Assembly (NCBI RefSeq): GCF_004799495.1
Contig: NZ_SSMY01000010.1
Span: 62,001 to 126,000, forward strand
Source: Sphingomonas sp.
GTDB lineage: Bacteria; Pseudomonadota; Alphaproteobacteria; Sphingomonadales; Sphingomonadaceae
Reading direction: 5' to 3'
DNA length: 64,000 nucleotides
Position numbers and translations under genes: made by a program. Each line of letters starts with the position of its first letter. Position 1 is the first letter of the stretch. The notes under the pieces were generated by a model. It was not told the DNA's origin. It saw only the letters and a list, made by a program, of their open reading frames with translations, and ran no database searches. Below are positions 62,506-64,000 of this stretch, piece after piece.

Positions 62506-64000
62506 ATGCTGACCCACATTTCCGTCCGCGGTGCGCGCGAGCACAACCTCAAGGATGTCTCGATCGACATCCCGCGCGACACGCTGACGGTGATCACCGG
62601 GCTGTCGGGGTCGGGCAAGTCGAGCCTCGCGTTCGACACGATCTACGCAGAAGGCCAGCGGCGCTACGTCGAGAGCCTGTCGGCCTATGCGCGGCAGTTT
62701 CTCGAGCTGATGCAGAAGCCCGACGTCGATCACATCGAGGGCCTCAGCCCCGCGATCTCGATCGAGCAGAAAACCACCAGCCGCAACCCGCGCTCGACCG
62801 TCGCGACGGTCACCGAGATCTACGATTACATGCGCCTGCTGTGGGCGCGCGTCGGCATCCCCTATTCGCCCGAAACCGGGCTGCCGATCGAGGCGCAGCA
62901 GGTCAGCCAGATGGTCGACCGCGTGATGGCGCTACCCGAGGGCACGCGGCTGTACCTGCTCGCGCCGGTCGTGCGCGGGCGCAAGGGCGAGTATCGCAAG
63001 GAGCTCGCCGAGTGGCAGAAGGCGGGGTTCACGCGCGTCCGCATCGACGGGCAGCTCTACGAGATCGACGAGGCCCCCGCGCTCGACAAGAAATACAAGC
63101 ACGACATCGAGGTGGTGGTCGACCGGCTGGTGGTCGGCCCCGACCTGGCGACCCGCCTCGCCGACAGTTTCGAGACCGCGCTCAAGCTCGCCGAGGGATT
63201 GGCGTATGTGGATCTGGTCGACGGCCCTGCTCCCCTCCCGCTTGCGGGAGGGGCTGGGGGTGGGCCTGCGTCGAGCGTCCACGAAGCCCCGCAATCATTC
63301 CAGGTGGACATGCCCTCCCAGCATTCGGTGAAACAGCCCCCGGCTGTTTCAGCTCGTCCGGGGGACGAGCGGCCGAATGCTCCCTCCCGCGAGCGGGAGG
63401 GGAACATGAAGGGCGCGGGCGTGCCCGCCAACCGTATCGTGTTCAGCGAGAAGTTCGCCTGCCCCGTCTCAGGCTTCACCATCGCCGAGATCGAGCCGCG
63501 GCTGTTCAGCTTCAATGCGCCGCAGGGCGCGTGCCCGGCGTGCGACGGCCTGGGCGAAAAGATGATCTTCGACGAGGACCTCGTCGTCCCCAACCACGAC
63601 CTGACGATCAAGAAGGGCGCGATCGTCCCCTGGGCGAAATCGAACCCGCCCAGTCCCTATTACATGCAAGTGCTTGGCTCCTTGGCGCGCGAGTTCGGGT
63701 TCAGCCTCGATACGCGCTGGGAGGACGTGCCGCAGGAGATCCGCGACGTCATCCTCCACGGCACCAAGGGCCGCCCGGTCACGCTGACCTTCGTCGACGG
63801 CCGCAAGTCGTACGATGTGCGCAAACCCTTCGAGGGCGTGATCGGCAACCTCAACCGCCGCCTGCTCCAGACCGAGAGCGCGTGGATGCGCGAGGAGCTG
63901 TCGAAGTACCAGAGCTCGCAACCCTGCGAGGTGTGCCACGGCGCCCGCCTCAAGCCCGAAGCGCTGGCGGTCAAGGTCGCGATGAAGGACATCAGCTACG
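62506..64000 (+). CDS. uvrA: Excinuclease ABC subunit A, N-terminal half (cut by window end)
   Basis: DNA-damage recognition subunit of UvrABC nucleotide excision repair. The gene runs off the window, so the ORF track omits it; 498 residues are visible, translated by hand from the ATG at 62506 ('[20 protein letters not shown]'). Walker A is '[12 protein letters not shown]' (32-43), followed by '[20 protein letters not shown]'. In the first zinc module the second Cys is Ser ('[16 protein letters not shown]' then '[10 protein letters not shown]'), as I recall from other alphaproteobacterial UvrA. Between 'LAYVDLVDG' and '[16 protein letters not shown]' lies an unusual insert of about 60 residues encoded by a palindromic repeat (separate entry). 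The reading frame stays open throughout. Confidence 0.96.
   Translation, partial: MLTHISVRGAREHNLKDVSIDIPRDTLTVITGLSGSGKSSLAFDTIYAEGQRRYVESLSAYARQFLELMQKPDVDHIEGLSPAISIEQKTTSRNPRSTVATVTEIYDYMRLLWARVGIPYSPETGLPIEAQQVSQMVDRVMALPEGTRLYLLAPVVRGRKGEYRKELAEWQKAGFTRVRIDGQLYEIDEAPALDKKYKHDIEVVVDRLVVGPDLATRLADSFETALKLAEGLAYVDLVDGPAPLPLAGGAGGGPASSVHEAPQSFQVDMPSQHSVKQPPAVSARPGDERPNAPSREREGNMKGAGVPANRIVFSEKFACPVSGFTIAEIEPRLFSFNAPQGACPACDGLGEKMIFDEDLVVPNHDLTIKKGAIVPWAKSNPPSPYYMQVLGSLAREFGFSLDTRWEDVPQEIRDVILHGTKGRPVTLTFVDGRKSYDVRKPFEGVIGNLNRRLLQTESAWMREELSKYQSSQPCEVCHGARLKPEALAVKVAMKDISY
63232..63402. repeat. Palindromic repeat, family B (copy 2), inserted in frame in uvrA
   Basis: About 171 bp. The left hairpin CCCCTCCCGC-TT-GCGGGAGGGG and CTGGGGGTGGG match family B copy 1; the right hairpin is CCCTCCCGC-GA-GCGGGAGGG. 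The centre folds as a three-way junction: stem AGCATTCGG/CCGAATGCT (9 bp) enclosing TGAAACAGCC-CCC-GGCTGTTTCA (10 bp) and GCTCGTCC-GGG-GGACGAGC (8 bp). Read in the uvrA frame it has no stop codon and adds about 57-60 residues. Confidence 0.9.

Noticed and set aside
62320-62733. 137-aa minus-strand ORF before uvrA
   Set aside because: It overlaps the start of uvrA on the opposite strand and resembles the typical GC-shadow composition.

Overview
The window looks like a chromosomal segment of a high-GC alphaproteobacterium of the order Sphingomonadales, most likely Sphingomonas or a close relative. The evidence is two large TonB-dependent receptors (TBDRs) with the 'D-I-(V/I)-I-T-G' start of the plug, a compact TCA block (mdh, sucD, sucA, sucB, lpdA), alphaproteobacterial-type proteins such as the DUF2093 and COG4705 families, and a GAAC-N7-GAAC LexA-type box before uvrA. 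This placement is inference from gene content and recalled homologues; no database was searched.

Layout. 1-4.7 kb: two paralogous TBDRs on the minus strand, the first cut by the window edge. 4.9-8.7 kb: a minus unit xseA, DUF2093, M23 peptidase, divergent from purD with overlapping start codons. 8.8-12.7 kb: a VWA protein, a membrane-anchored helix-hairpin-helix protein and a CNNM/HlyC-type protein. 12.8-13.9 kb: a lone, lower-GC DUF4236 gene. 14-18.8 kb: tadA, a small membrane protein, rpmB, an esterase-like phytase-family protein, a glycine-zipper protein, a 65-aa unknown, phbB and hemH. 19-30.7 kb: a periplasmic molybdopterin oxidoreductase subunit, acyl-CoA synthetase, lgt, a MidA-like methyltransferase, GNAT, pgeF, a trans-sulfuration-type PLP enzyme, an MFS transporter and murA. 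30.9-42.4 kb: a Crp/Fnr regulator, M16 peptidase, the queuosine unit queA / EF-hand / HAD / tgt / small membrane protein, a cyclophilin, coaD, ispA and xseB, a GlsB-like protein and a ClpP-like protein. 42.4-48.1 kb: a secreted unknown, sdhB, thioesterase, zapE and a coupled three-gene membrane/YbjQ unit. 48.4-56.4 kb: the TCA block, with a small GIY-YIG gene between mdh and sucD. 56.5-60 kb: four surface or unknown genes. 60.1-62.2 kb: a lone, lower-GC DUF4062-TPR gene. From 62.5 kb: uvrA, cut by the window end.

The most distinctive feature is a set of palindromic intergenic repeats of several families. Some carry or abut the Shine-Dalgarno sequences of downstream genes (hemH, the GNAT gene, zapE). 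One family has two perfect 27-bp inverted copies flanking the GIY-YIG gene, and the same arms occur elsewhere as a 104-bp gene-less palindrome. A member of another family lies in frame inside uvrA and can fold as a three-way junction between two outer hairpins. The best candidates for something undescribed are this repeat/GIY-YIG system, the in-frame palindrome in uvrA, and the solitary DUF4062-TPR protein, a possible defence or signalling gene.

Most long plus- and minus-strand entries of the ORF track are shadows of real genes in GC-rich codons and were left out. I saw no tRNA, rRNA, CRISPR array, insertion-sequence transposase or prophage gene.
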